Assembly: GCF_017639205.1 (NCBI RefSeq)
Contig: NZ_CP071139.1
Coordinates: forward strand, 682,001 to 746,000
DNA from: Streptomyces nojiriensis
Lineage (GTDB): Bacteria > Actinomycetota > Actinomycetes > Streptomycetales > Streptomycetaceae
Direction: 5' to 3'
Length of the DNA: 64,000 bases
The notes under the pieces: model-generated
What the model was told of the DNA's origin: nothing
Database searches by the model: none
What the model saw: only the letters and a program-made list of their open reading frames with translations
Position numbers and translations under genes: made by a program
In this document: in pieces, positions 23,774 through 32,171 of the stretch
How the letters are laid out: each line of letters starts with the position of its first letter
Position numbering within the stretch: position 1 is the stretch's first letter

Positions 23774-24421
23774 ATGCAGGACAAAGCGCGAGACCAAGCG
23801 CAGCAGGACGAGTGGGCCGACGACGTACTGGCCTGGATGAGCTCCCAGGAGGAGATGGACCGGGCGCTGCGCGACGCACTGCGCCGCACGCCCAGTCAGC
23901 GGGAGGAGACGATCGCCCGGATGGCGGACGCCCTCCGCGGTGCGGCCCAGGGACTGACCATCCCCGGGTGCGCGGCGGCGGCCGGCGTCCCCGAGCGCAT
24001 CCTGCGCGAGTGGCTGGAGATCGACTCCAGCTTCGCCACGGCGCTCCGCGCCGCGCACGCGCTGGCCGAGGCGCACGGACTGAGACCGGGGGCGACGCCC
24101 ACACCGGCCGCGTTACAGCTGATGCTGAACGCGATCCGCAAAGGGGCCGCCTGGCCGGCCGCGGCGACCCTCGTGGGCATCTCCGTGCGCGGGTTCAACC
24201 GCCTGCGTGCCGAGGCGCCGCCGGTGGGGGCCCTGATCGCGGCGGCCCAGCGGGCGCGTTCGATGCAGACCGGAGCGGGCCGGCGGCGCAGACCCCCCAA
24301 GACGGCGAGCCGCCGGGTCGGGTACCGGATCGTGCAGCTCGACGACCCCCTCCTGTCCCCGGACAGTCAACCGGACGCCCCTTCCGGCGGATTGAGCGAC
24401 CGCGCCACGCGCCGGGACTGA
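23774..24421 (+). CDS. Iron-box-controlled protein with two HTH-like segments
   Basis: The 215-residue protein has an acidic N-terminal helix (WADDVLAWMSSQEEMDRALRD) and then two helix-turn-helix-like segments. Residues about 60-95 (GLTIPGCAAAAGVPERILRE) resemble terminase-small-subunit/transposase-type HTHs. Residues about 125-150 (GAAWPAAATLVGISVRGFNR) look like a second. A basic segment (GRRRRPPKTASRRV) follows. It looks like a DNA-binding protein and is the first gene of the siderophore locus. A perfect-looking iron box lies upstream, so it may be an iron-starvation-specific activator or silencer (inference). No named family recognised. Confidence 0.7.
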   Translation: MQDKARDQAQQDEWADDVLAWMSSQEEMDRALRDALRRTPSQREETIARMADALRGAAQGLTIPGCAAAAGVPERILREWLEIDSSFATALRAAHALAEAHGLRPGATPTPAALQLMLNAIRKGAAWPAAATLVGISVRGFNRLRAEAPPVGALIAAAQRARSMQTGAGRRRRPPKTASRRVGYRIVQLDDPLLSPDSQPDAPSGGLSDRATRRD

Positions 24422-24558
24422 GCGTCCGATCGCACGAGGAAGGAAGCCGGAGGGCGCCGCCCACCCTCCCCACCGGGAGATCCGGTGAGGCCAAGTTGAC
24501 CAATGGATGAGGGCCGGGGCATCCTCCGCCCCTCGTGGAGCTCTGCGCGCCCGTTCAC

Positions 24559-24584
24559 CACCGGCGCTCCGCGCAGCGCCGGTG
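24559..24584 (+). promoter_or_regulatory. Stem-loop abutting the ribosome site of the isochorismatase-like gene
   Basis: CACCGGCGCT and AGCGCCGGTG form a perfect 10-bp stem with a six-base loop ending one base before AAGGAG (24586-24591). It could act as a terminator/attenuator or modulate translation of the downstream gene. Confidence 0.5.
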
Positions 24585-24600
24585 ACAAGGAGATCCAGCC

Positions 24601-25236
24601 GTGGGCCCTGTGACCATCGACCCCTATCCCATGCCCACCCAGGACCTCGTGCCGCGCTCCGTGGCACCGTGGTCCGTCGACCCCGACCGGGCCGCCCTGC
24701 TGATACACAACATGCAGAACCACCTGCTGCGGCCCTTCCCCCGCGATCACCCGCCCCTCGTGGACCTGATCGGCAACATCACCGACCTGCGCAGGTCCGC
24801 ACGGCGGCTCGGCCTCCCGGTCGTCTTCAGCGCCGTACCGGCGGGCGAGCGCCCCGAACAGCGGGGCCTCGCGGCCGAGATGGAGACCGGACCGGTGGCG
24901 GCGGACCGCGACGTGTCCATCACCGAGGAACTGACCCCGCGCCGGGGAGAGCACGTGATCACCAATGCGCGGCACAACGCCTTCCTGCGCAGCCACCTGG
25001 AGCGCATCCTGCGCGCCACGGGCCGGGACCAGCTGATCCTGTGCGGCATCTTCGCCCACGCCGGCGTGCTGCTCACCGCGGCGGACGCGTTCATGAACGA
25101 TATCCAGCCATTCGTCGTCGCCGACGCGGTGGCGGACACCTCCGCGGAGGAGCACGCGCTCGCCCTGCGCTGGACGGCCGCACGGGGCGCCGTCGTACAC
25201 ACCACCACGACCCTCATCGACGAGCTGGAAGCCTGA
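24601..25236 (+). CDS. Isochorismatase-like protein lacking the catalytic Asp and Lys
   Basis: The 211-residue protein matches the isochorismatase domain of EntB/PhzD along its whole length ([51 protein letters not shown]). The residue equal to the catalytic Asp of EntB (AALLIHDMQ) is Asn37. The residue equal to the catalytic Lys (VKWRYSAFHRSPLE) is Asn122. It also lacks the aryl-carrier domain of EntB. It is therefore probably not an active isochorismatase and may bind a ligand or have another chemistry. GTG 24601 has AAGGAG at 9 bases. It precedes the ArgB-like gene by 23 bases in the iron-regulated locus. Confidence 0.85.
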   Translation: MGPVTIDPYPMPTQDLVPRSVAPWSVDPDRAALLIHNMQNHLLRPFPRDHPPLVDLIGNITDLRRSARRLGLPVVFSAVPAGERPEQRGLAAEMETGPVAADRDVSITEELTPRRGEHVITNARHNAFLRSHLERILRATGRDQLILCGIFAHAGVLLTAADAFMNDIQPFVVADAVADTSAEEHALALRWTAARGAVVHTTTTLIDELEA

Positions 25237-25259
25237 ATGACGACCGCACACCCCACCCC

Positions 25260-26165
25260 ATGAGCGGACGGCCGGCGCCGCGGGCGCGCACTCTCATCGA
25301 GGCCCTGCCGCGGCTGGAGCGGTTCCAAGGCCGCACGGTCGTGGTCAAGTTCGGCGGCAACGCCATGGTGAACGAGGAGCTCAAGGCGGCCTTCGCCCAG
25401 GACGTGGTCTCCCTGCACTACGCGGGGCTCCGGCCGGTCGTCGTGCACGGCGGCGGCCCCCAGATCAGCGCGATGCTCGAACAGCTCGCGCTGGAGGTCC
25501 GGTTCGCGGCGGGTCTGCGGGTGACGACCCCCGCGGTGATGGAAGTCGTCCGCATGGTGCTGGCCGGGCAGGTCCAACGGGACATCGTCGGACGGATCAA
25601 CCGTCACGGAGCCTTCGCCGTGGGGATGACCGGCGAGGACGCCCGTACCCTGTCCGCCGTCCGGCGGCCGGCCGTGGTGGACGGCGCCGAGGTGGACATC
25701 GGCCTGGTGGGCGACATCGTGCACGTCGACCCCGACACCGTACGGGGGCTGCTGGAACGCGGCCGCATTCCCGTGATCTCCCCCATCGCCCGGGGAGCGC
25801 ACGACGACAGCGTCTACAACATCAACGCGGACCTCGCGGCCGCCGCCCTCGCCGGGGCACTGGACGCCGAGAAGCTGGTGATGCTCACCGACGTCGCGGG
25901 TCTCTACGCGGACTGGCCGCACAGTACGGAGGTCATCGACCGGCTCACGGCCGGTGAACTGGCGGAACTGCTGCCCTCGATGACAGGCGGCATGGTGCCC
26001 AAGATGGAGGGCTGCCTGCGCGCGGTGCGCTCCGGGGTGCGGATGGCGCACGTACTGGACGGCAGGGTTCCGCACGCCCTGGTCCTGGAGGTCTTCGCCG
26101 ACGAGCACACGGGCACCACGGTGGTGCCCGACGGTCCGCCGGACGGGGAGCCCCTCGCCCGCTGA
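25260..26165 (+). CDS. argB-like: Acetylglutamate kinase paralogue in the siderophore locus
   Basis: The 301 residues carry the amino-acid-kinase fold signatures of Arg[83 protein letters not shown], and [14 protein letters not shown]. It would phosphorylate N-acetylglutamate on the way to ornithine. No other arg gene is adjacent, so this is a second copy outside an arginine operon. With an ArgA-like acetyltransferase 3.3 kb away and an ornithine/lysine hydroxylase next door, dedicated ornithine supply for a hydroxamate siderophore is likely (inference). ATG 25260 has no own ribosome site and probably depends on coupling. Confidence 0.88.
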   Translation: MSGRPAPRARTLIEALPRLERFQGRTVVVKFGGNAMVNEELKAAFAQDVVSLHYAGLRPVVVHGGGPQISAMLEQLALEVRFAAGLRVTTPAVMEVVRMVLAGQVQRDIVGRINRHGAFAVGMTGEDARTLSAVRRPAVVDGAEVDIGLVGDIVHVDPDTVRGLLERGRIPVISPIARGAHDDSVYNINADLAAAALAGALDAEKLVMLTDVAGLYADWPHSTEVIDRLTAGELAELLPSMTGGMVPKMEGCLRAVRSGVRMAHVLDGRVPHALVLEVFADEHTGTTVVPDGPPDGEPLAR

Positions 26166-26208
26166 ACCGGGGAAGGTCGGCCCGCCCCGGCCCTCCCCCG
26201 TACCCCGT

Positions 26209-26233
26209 CCCCGGAGCCGACCCGGCTCCGGGG
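26209..26233 (+). terminator. Hairpin after the ArgB-like gene
   Basis: CCCCGGAGCCG and CGGCTCCGGGG are perfect 11-base arms around ACC, 43 bases after the stop codon. Confidence 0.75.
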
Positions 26234-26329
26234 CCTTCCGCGCACCCAACTCCGCCCACCACGCACCGGGTTGGTGCGGATCGAGACAGTCACGGGTCCA
26301 ACTTGACAGCCCCCATCCCGTCAGAGATG

Positions 26330-26348
26330 TTAGGCCAGCCTTGCCTAA
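26330..26348. promoter_or_regulatory. Iron box before N-hydroxylase operon
   Basis: TTAGGCCAGCCTTGCCTAA, an iron box with intact outer TTAGGC/GCCTAA arms, lies 31 bases before ATG 26380. Confidence 0.87.
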
Positions 26349-26379
26349 TCAAATGGGGTAGGACCGAGGAAGGATGGGC

Positions 26380-27777
26380 ATGTCCGCACCGCACGCGAGC
26401 TCCACCCCCGGGGACGCTCTCCCGGACGTCAGGGACCTGGTGGGCATCGGCTTCGGGCCGGCCAACCTGGCCCTGGCAATAGCGATCCGGGAGCACAACG
26501 GCCGACGCGCCCCCGGCGAGGCGATCCGGGCCTCGTTCATCGAGCGCCAGGACGGCTTCGGATGGCACCAGGGCATGCTCCTCGAAGGGGCCACCATGCA
26601 GGTCTCCTTCCTGAAGGACCTGGTGACGATGCGCAATCCGGGAAGCTCCTTCAGCTTCCTGCACTACCTGCAGGACCGGGACCGGCTGGCCGACTTCATC
26701 AACCAGAAGTCCTTCTTCCCCACCCGCCTCGAATTCCACGACTACTTCCGCTGGTGCGCCGCCTCCTTCAGCGGGCTCGTCGACTACGCCACCGAGGCCG
26801 TCGGGGTACGCCCGGCCGGTCCGGCCGGCGCCGCGGAGCAGCTGGACGTCATCACCCGGCCCGCGTCCGGGACCGGGCCGCAGCGCGCCACCCGCACCCG
26901 CAACCTCGTACTCGGCACCGGGCTGCGCCCCCGCGTCCCCGACGGGATCAGCACCGGTCCGCACATCTGGCACAACCGCGACCTGCTGCACCGCGCACGG
27001 GAACTGACGGCCCGTCCCCATCGCCGGTTCGTCGTCGTCGGCGCCGGACAGTCCGCCGCCGAGACCGCCGACCACCTTCACCGCACGTTCCCGGACGCCG
27101 AGGTCTGCGCCGTCTTCACCCGGTACGGGTACAGCCCCGCCGACGACAGCCCCTTCGCGAACCGGATCTTCGACCCGGCCGCGGTCGACGAGTTTTTCAG
27201 CGCCCCGGAGGAGGTCAAGCAGCAGCTCATCGGCTACCACGCCAACACCAACTACGCGGTGGTGGACGGCGAACTGATCGAGCAGCTGTACCGGACCGTC
27301 TACCAGGAGAAGGTCGCCGGCACCGAGCGGCTGCGCATCCTGAACGCGACGGCCCTGACCACGGTGGAGGAACTCCCCGACGGGGCCCGGGCCGTGGTGC
27401 GCTCCCTCACCACGGGAGAGACCCTCACCCTCGACTGCGACGCGGTGGTGCTGGCCACCGGATACCGGCCCACCGAGCCGGCCGAGCTGCTCGGCGACCT
27501 GGCCGGGGAGTGCCTCACCGACGGGCAGGGCAGGCTGCGCGTGGGCCGTGACCACCGGGTGGAGACCACCGACCGCGTCCGGGCCGGCATCTACGTCCAG
27601 GGCGCCGCCGCCGAGCACACCCACGGCATCACCGCCTCCCTGCTGTCCACGCTGGCCGTGCGCTCGGGCGAGATCTGCGACTCCCTTCTGCTGCGCGGCA
27701 CCGAACGCGAGGTGCGGGCGGCATTGGCGACCAGGGCGGCGGCCGTCGCCGACGGCGTCCCCGCCCAGCGGGGCTGA
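26380..27777 (+). CDS. Ornithine/lysine N-monooxygenase (SidA/PvdA/IucD family)
   Basis: The 465-residue flavoprotein has the FAD motif GFGPANLALA (24-33), the substrate-side segment MQVSFLKDLVTMRNPGSSFS, the NADPH motif GAGQSAAE (near 222), the NTNYAVVDGELIE stretch and the C-terminal ATGYRP. The ending HTHGITASLLSTLA is typical of siderophore hydroxylases. It would convert ornithine (favoured by the ArgB/ArgA context) or lysine to its N-hydroxy form for a hydroxamate siderophore. AGGAAGG 6 bases upstream supports ATG 26380 over ATG 26374. It heads an iron-controlled operon with the condensation domain and MbtH. Confidence 0.92.
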   Translation: MSAPHASSTPGDALPDVRDLVGIGFGPANLALAIAIREHNGRRAPGEAIRASFIERQDGFGWHQGMLLEGATMQVSFLKDLVTMRNPGSSFSFLHYLQDRDRLADFINQKSFFPTRLEFHDYFRWCAASFSGLVDYATEAVGVRPAGPAGAAEQLDVITRPASGTGPQRATRTRNLVLGTGLRPRVPDGISTGPHIWHNRDLLHRARELTARPHRRFVVVGAGQSAAETADHLHRTFPDAEVCAVFTRYGYSPADDSPFANRIFDPAAVDEFFSAPEEVKQQLIGYHANTNYAVVDGELIEQLYRTVYQEKVAGTERLRILNATALTTVEELPDGARAVVRSLTTGETLTLDCDAVVLATGYRPTEPAELLGDLAGECLTDGQGRLRVGRDHRVETTDRVRAGIYVQGAAAEHTHGITASLLSTLAVRSGEICDSLLLRGTEREVRAALATRAAAVADGVPAQRG

Positions 27778-27783
27778 GCGGCC

Positions 27784-29101
27784 GTGCCGCGCACCGATCC
27801 CCCGGCGGCGGCCGGGCCGGCCGGACTCACGGCGGCGCAGGCGCACGTCCTGGCGGCGCAGAGCGCGGATCCCTCGTACGCCGGCCACAACATCGGGCAG
27901 TACATCGAGCTGGTGGGCCCGCTCGACACGGTGGCGCTCGACGAGGCCGTGCTGCGCACCCTCGACGAGGCCCCCTGGCTCCGCCCGCGGCCGATGACCC
28001 GGGGCGGCCTGCCGCGCCTGGACACCTCCGCGGCGGCCGACCCGGTGGGCGCCGCCGTCGCTCTCGTACGCGACCAGCTCGCCTGTCCGCCCCGGCCCGA
28101 GCTGCTCACCGCCCCGGCGGACTCCGGCCTCGCACCCGACCTCACCGGCGCCCTGCTCGTCACGGTCGGCCCCGAACACCACCTGCTGGTGCAGTACTTC
28201 CACCTGCTGGCGGTCGACGGGTACGGGGTGGCGCTGCTGAGCCGGCGGATCGCCGAGGTCTACACGGCCCTGGCGCACGGCCGCCCGCCCGGCCCGACCC
28301 CCTTCGCGCCGGTCTCCGTACTGACCGACGCGGACCGCGCCTACACCGGCTCGGCGGCGCAGGCCGCGGACCGGCGGTACTGGACGGGGCGGTACGCCGA
28401 CCGCCCCGTACCCCTGTCGCCCGCCGGGCGGGTGGCCCCGGCCCGGGACACCGCGCGGCGGCACACCGTGCACCTCGGCGCGGCGGACGGCGCGGCCGTC
28501 CGGGCCGCCGCCCGCTCCGCGCGTGTCACCTGGGCCGAGGTCGTACTCGCCACGACCGCGGTGCGGGTGACCGCGCAGGCCGGCGCGCGTGAGGCGGTCC
28601 TCGCCGTGTACGCGGCGGCACGGACCGGGGACGCTGCGGGTGCCGGCGACGGCGGTGAACCTCCTGCCGGTGCGGCTGCCGGTCCGGGGGGCGGGCACCT
28701 TCCGGTCGCTGCTGCGCGCGGCGGCCGGCGAGCTGACCCTGCTCCGTCGCCACCAGCGGCTGCGCGGCGAGGAACTGGCGCGCGAGGTGTGGCCGGAGTA
28801 CGGGGGCGGCCGCGTCCCCGGACCGCTTGTCGACCTGCGGCCGTTCGAGACGGAGCTGGACTTCGGCGCGATCCGCGGCCGGGTCGTCAGCCTCGCCTCG
28901 GGGCCGGTCGACGACCTGGCGGTGTCCGCCGCAGCGGGCCCCGACGGGCGGCTTCGCCTGGACTTCGACGCGAACCCGGCGCTCTACGAGGAGGCCGAAC
29001 CGGCCCGGTTCGCCCGCCTGTTCACCGCGGACCTGGCGGCGCCCTGCCGCGCCCCCGACGTACCGGTCGCCTCCCTGGCGGCCTCCCCCGTCCACCACTG
29101 A
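27784..29101 (+). pseudogene. Stand-alone NRPS condensation domain, frameshifted
   Basis: The first frame (27784 to about 28626) and the second (about 28631 to 29101) together give one EntF-type condensation domain of about 438 residues. The first part runs from GLTAAQAHVLAAQ to AVLAVYAAARTG and the second continues TLRVPATAVNLLPVRLPV and RRHQRLRGEELAREVW. Removing one G from the GGGG run at 28627-28630 joins them exactly. The HHxxxDG motif reads HLLAVDG (140-146), with the second, catalytic His replaced by Leu. It may be a real pseudogene, a sequencing error, or a degenerate non-catalytic domain. GTG 27784 follows the hydroxylase stop by 6 bases. It is followed by MbtH. Confidence 0.8.
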
Positions 29102-29149
29102 TCCCATCCCCCAACCGACCGTCCCGGTCATCACCCGAGGAGAGGCACC

Positions 29150-29356
29150 ATGGCCACCAACCCCTTCGAGGACGACGACGCGCGCTACTTCGTGCTGGTG
29201 AACGCCGAGAACCAGCACTCGCTCTGGCCCGCCTTCGCGGAGGTTCCCGCGGGGTGGACCGTCGTACACGGCGAGGACAGCCGGGAGGGCTGCGCCGCGT
29301 ACACGGAGACGCACTGGACCGACATGCGGCCCGCCAGCCTGGTCGCCAGGGGCTGA
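29150..29356 (+). CDS. mbtH-like: MbtH-family NRPS chaperone
   Basis: The 68-residue protein is a textbook Mbt[52 protein letters not shown]. MbtH proteins bind adenylation domains and are needed for their folding or activity. No adenylation domain is in this window, so it must serve an NRPS elsewhere or a lost one. GAGGAGAGGCACC precedes the ATG. It is the last gene of the hydroxylase operon. Confidence 0.97.
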   Translation: MATNPFEDDDARYFVLVNAENQHSLWPAFAEVPAGWTVVHGEDSREGCAAYTETHWTDMRPASLVARG

Positions 29357-29390
29357 CCCGGCCCCGTGGGGCCGCCCGGTCCCACGGTGT

Positions 29391-29440
29391 CACGACCGGG
29401 GCCGGACCGGAGCACGTCCTCCGGTCCGGCCCCGGTCGTG
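29391..29440. terminator. Very long bidirectional hairpin between mbtH and acetyltransferase genes
   Basis: Arms of 22 bases (29391-29412 and 29419-29440) are perfectly complementary around the loop CACGTC. The structure lies 34 bases after the mbtH stop and 4 bases beyond the convergent acetyltransferase stop. Confidence 0.88.
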
Positions 29441-29444
29441 CGGT

Positions 29445-29945
29445 TCACAGCCTCCTGGAGAGCACCTCCGAGCCGCGTGCGGGGTCCAGCGCCGCCGCCC
29501 AGGCCGCGGGCGCCCGGCCCGGGCCGGCCGACGCGAAACCGTGCCGCCGGAAGAAGGCGGCGCCGGTCGCGGTCGCCGTGAACACCTCCCGCACGAGGCG
29601 GCTCCGGGAGTCGGCGAGCGCGGCGCGCAGCAGCGCGGCGCCCAGCCCCTGGCCCTGGTTCCCCCGGGCCACGCAGAAGTTGTAGAGCACGGCGACCCCG
29701 TCCCCCTCGTCGCTCAGCGCGAGACAGCCCAGGACCGAGGTGCGACCGCGACCGGTCGCGAGGAGGAACTCCCCGGCGTGCGCCAGGTAGTGGTCGATGC
29801 TGCGGGAGCGCAGGGCACCGGAGCGGATGAAGGCCAGGGAGAGTGCGTGCAGGGCGGGGGCGTCGCGCAGACGCGCCCGGCGGACCAGCGGCGGGAGGCC
29901 GTCCGTGCCGTGCAGCGGGGGACGGGGGGTGGCGGCAGCAATCAC
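29445..29945 (-). CDS. argA-like: GNAT acetyltransferase, N-acetylglutamate-synthase-like
   Basis: The 166-residue GNAT protein resembles the short actinobacterial N-acetylglutamate synthases. It has VRRARLRDAPALHALSLAF, a substrate strand (AVLYNFCVARGNQGQGLG) containing the acetyl-CoA loop GNQGQGLGAAL, and a C-terminal FFRRHGF. Such enzymes acetylate glutamate to start ornithine synthesis, which would complement the ArgB-like kinase in this locus. An alternative is siderophore N-acetylation, for example of hydroxyornithine. GTG 29945 lies 5 bases from an iron box, implying a leaderless or very short leader transcript and iron control. Confidence 0.75.
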   Translation of the reverse strand: MIAAATPRPPLHGTDGLPPLVRRARLRDAPALHALSLAFIRSGALRSRSIDHYLAHAGEFLLATGRGRTSVLGCLALSDEGDGVAVLYNFCVARGNQGQGLGAALLRAALADSRSRLVREVFTATATGAAFFRRHGFASAGPGRAPAAWAAALDPARGSEVLSRRL

Positions 29946-29949
29946 ATAT

Positions 29950-29968
29950 TTAGGTTAGCCTTCCCTAA
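29950..29968. promoter_or_regulatory. Iron box between divergent acetyltransferase and MFS genes
   Basis: TTAGGTTAGCCTTCCCTAA lies directly before the acetyltransferase GTG and about 155 bases before the MFS start. One arm has a mismatch (TTCCC for TAACC), but the outer TTAGG/CCTAA ends are intact. Confidence 0.8.
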
Positions 29969-30122
29969 ATTGACCCGCAATTCGCCTCGCGGTGAAACTC
30001 GGGGGCTTGGGGTTCAGGCCGGCGGCGGAGGCCCAACACCACTGTTCACCGGAGTCATCAGGGAGCCCGCAGCATGACCGGCACCACGGAGGCCCTCAGC
30101 GACGGGAGTCATCGCCGACCGA

Positions 30123-31142
30123 ATGGGCAGACGTGCCGGCATCGTGATCGGCCAGCTGCTGATGGCCGGATGCCTGCTCGGCCAGGTGGCGTTCTCCCAC
30201 TACTGGGTGTTCCTGGCGCTGTTCATCGGGCAGGGCGTGGGCATGGCATGTGTGTCCGGTTCGGACACCGCCCTCCTGTACGACCTGCTCGTGCGCCGTG
30301 GTGCAACGGCCGGCTACGTCAGGATCAAGTCCCGGTTCACCATGCTCGGGACGGTCACCTCGGGAGCCGCCATCGTCCTCGGCGGCCAACTGCAGAAGAT
30401 TTCCTGGGGGGTCGTCTACGTCGCTTCGGCGGCGTGCCTCGCCCTGGCCGTGGTGGTGCTGATGTCACGGGTGCCCGAGATCCGCGGCGCGGACGCGGTG
30501 GACGAGCAGGACCGAGCGGCAGAGGAGCAGGGCGACGCCACCGCATGGCGGGCGATGCTGCGGGTCGCCACGCCGGCGCTCGTGACGCTTGTCGTGGTGT
30601 CCGGATTGATGCATGCGACGTTGACGCCGTACATCATTTTCACGCAGAAGACCCTCTCCGTTCAGGGAGCGGGCACCGCATCGGCGGGATTCCTCGCCGG
30701 CGGGCTCACTCCGCTGCTGTCGGACCGCGCGGACCGGCGCATCGGGTATCGGGTCGTGGTCCCGGTGTCGCTCCTGACGCTCGCCGCGGCACTCGGCCTG
30801 AGCGGCCTCGGCCTTGTCTGGGTCACCGTCGCCGCTTTCCTGGCCCTGGTCGGGATTCCCGAGATCACCGCCGTGATCGTGGACAACGTGTTCAACGAGG
30901 CCGTGCCGTCGCGCCACCGGGCGAGCCTGCTGTCGGTGATCGCATTCGTGGAGTCGGCGCTCATCGGCATCGGCTATCTCGTCCTCGGCGCGCTCATGGA
31001 CGGGCTGGGCTCCAGCGTGGGCATGGCCACCTACGCCGCGGTCCCCCTGCTGGCATGTCTCCTGTGGCTCCCGGTGCTCTTCCGAGGGGCACGGGTGACC
31101 ACCGAGATGCGGCCGGGCGGGGCTCAGGGCTGTTCCAGGTAG
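30123..31142 (+). pseudogene. MFS exporter lacking its N-terminal helices (truncated)
   Basis: From ATG 30123 the frame gives 339 residues with about nine or ten hydrophobic helices, in the EntS-like MFS style. Intact members are about 410-430 residues and start with two more helices before motif A. Here motif A (GVIADRMGRRAG) is only partly inside the frame, and its first residues are encoded just upstream of the ATG without a start codon. An ATG at 30074 begins a different frame (MTGTTEALSDG) that may be the real gene start brought next to motif A by a deletion. The gene is thus probably broken. Its position beside an iron box suggests it was a siderophore exporter. Confidence 0.65.
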
Positions 31143-31468
31143 CCGGCCAGGGCGGCGCGGCTGTGCCGCAGGCCCTCGATGCGCGCGTCCATGGCGGCCA
31201 GTTCGCCGTCGAGGACGGTCCGGATCTCCTCGCACCAGGCGAAGCGCACCCCCTCGCCGCGCACGCACGGCAGCACCGCGCGGATCACCTCGGTGGACAG
31301 GCCGGCCGCGAGCAGGGCACGCACCTTGCGTACGGCGGCCACGGAGTCCGCCGTGTAGTCGCGGTACCCGTTCGGGCCGCGCTCCGCGTCGAGCAGCCCC
31401 TGCGCCTCGTAGTAGCGCAGCAGCCGGGAGCTGACGCCGGTGCGCCGGGACAGTTCGCCGATCAGCAT
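31124..31468 (-). CDS. MerR-family regulator (short form)
   Basis: The 114-residue protein has the MerR HTH (MLIGELSRRTGVSSRLLRYYEAQGLLDAERGPNGYRDY) followed by a short helical dimerisation segment without an obvious metal site; one Cys pair (C at VLPCV and FAWC) is present. It is divergent from an NADPH-FMN-reductase-like gene and its operator lies in that promoter. The stop overlaps the end of the MFS frame on the other strand by 19 bases. Confidence 0.9.
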   Translation of the reverse strand: MLIGELSRRTGVSSRLLRYYEAQGLLDAERGPNGYRDYTADSVAAVRKVRALLAAGLSTEVIRAVLPCVRGEGVRFAWCEEIRTVLDGELAAMDARIEGLRHSRAALAGYLEQP

Positions 31469-31488
31469 GTGCCCTACCTCTGCATCCG

Positions 31489-31512
31489 GTTGACCTTCAC
31501 ATTGATGTCAAC
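31489..31512. promoter_or_regulatory. MerR-type operator/promoter
   Basis: GTTGAC (31489-31494) and GTCAAC (31507-31512) form a perfect inverted repeat. It lies between a TTGACC -35 (31490-31495) and a TCTAAC -10 (31514-31519) separated by 18 bases, close to the over-long spacing typical of MerR-activated promoters. It would drive the flavin reductase gene. Confidence 0.7.
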
Positions 31513-31577
31513 GTCTAACGTCGCGCCTACCGGCGGGCATTCCGCCGGCTTGACCGCGCACCGGTGGAGTGATGTTC

Positions 31578-32150
31578 ATGTCCGACCGCTCGTTCCTCTT
31601 CGTCCTCGGCAGCTCCCGTTCCGGCGGGAACACCGAGATCCTCGCGAGGGCGGCCGCCGAGCAGTTGCCCGCCGGTGTCCGGCAGCGGTGGGTCGACCTG
31701 GCCGGGACGGCGTTGCCCGACTTCCAGGACGGGCGGCACGAGGCCGAGGGCTGGATACCGTCGGAGGGCGAGGAGGCCCTGCGGCTGGCCACCCTGGAGG
31801 CGACCGACGTCGTCATCGCCTCACCCCTGTACTGGTACGCGCTCTCCGCGCACACCAAGCGCTACCTCGACTACTGGTCGGGCTGGCTCACGGCCCCCGG
31901 CTCGGACTTCAAGCAGCGGATGGCGGGCCGGACCCTGTGGGGTGTGACGGCCATGGCGGACCACGCCGAGGTCCACGCCGAGGGGCTGGTGACCGGCCTT
32001 CACCACACCGCGGCCTACATGCGGATGCGGTTCGGCGGGGTGCTGCTCGGCAACGGCTCCCGGCCGGGCCAGGTGCGCGACGACGAGCGGGCGACGGTCC
32101 GCGCCAAGACCTTCTTCGCGCAGGACGCACCCCTGGCCCTGTTCCCGTAG
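31578..32150 (+). CDS. NAD(P)H-dependent FMN reductase/flavodoxin-like oxidoreductase
   Basis: The 190-residue protein has the flavodoxin-like FMN-phosphate loop (VLGSSRSGGNTEILARA) and the PLYWYALSAHTKRYLDYW flavin/dimer segment typical of WrbA/iron-sulfur-flavoprotein-like reductases. It would reduce flavins, quinones or an electrophilic compound using NAD(P)H. GGTGGAG lies 8 bases before ATG 31578; GTG 31569 is an alternative. The divergent MerR regulator and operator suggest induction by its substrate, possibly redox stress. Confidence 0.85.
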   Translation: MSDRSFLFVLGSSRSGGNTEILARAAAEQLPAGVRQRWVDLAGTALPDFQDGRHEAEGWIPSEGEEALRLATLEATDVVIASPLYWYALSAHTKRYLDYWSGWLTAPGSDFKQRMAGRTLWGVTAMADHAEVHAEGLVTGLHHTAAYMRMRFGGVLLGNGSRPGQVRDDERATVRAKTFFAQDAPLALFP

Positions 32151-32171
32151 CGGGTCCACCGCCGGGGGGCG

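Noticed and set aside
24601..25236. Catechol (2,3-dihydroxybenzoate) pathway inferred from the isochorismatase-like gene
   Set aside because: Catalytic residues are replaced and no EntA, EntC or EntE homologue is nearby.
23774..31142. Complete NRPS siderophore cluster
   Set aside because: Only a broken condensation domain and MbtH are present; there are no adenylation, carrier or thioesterase domains in the window.
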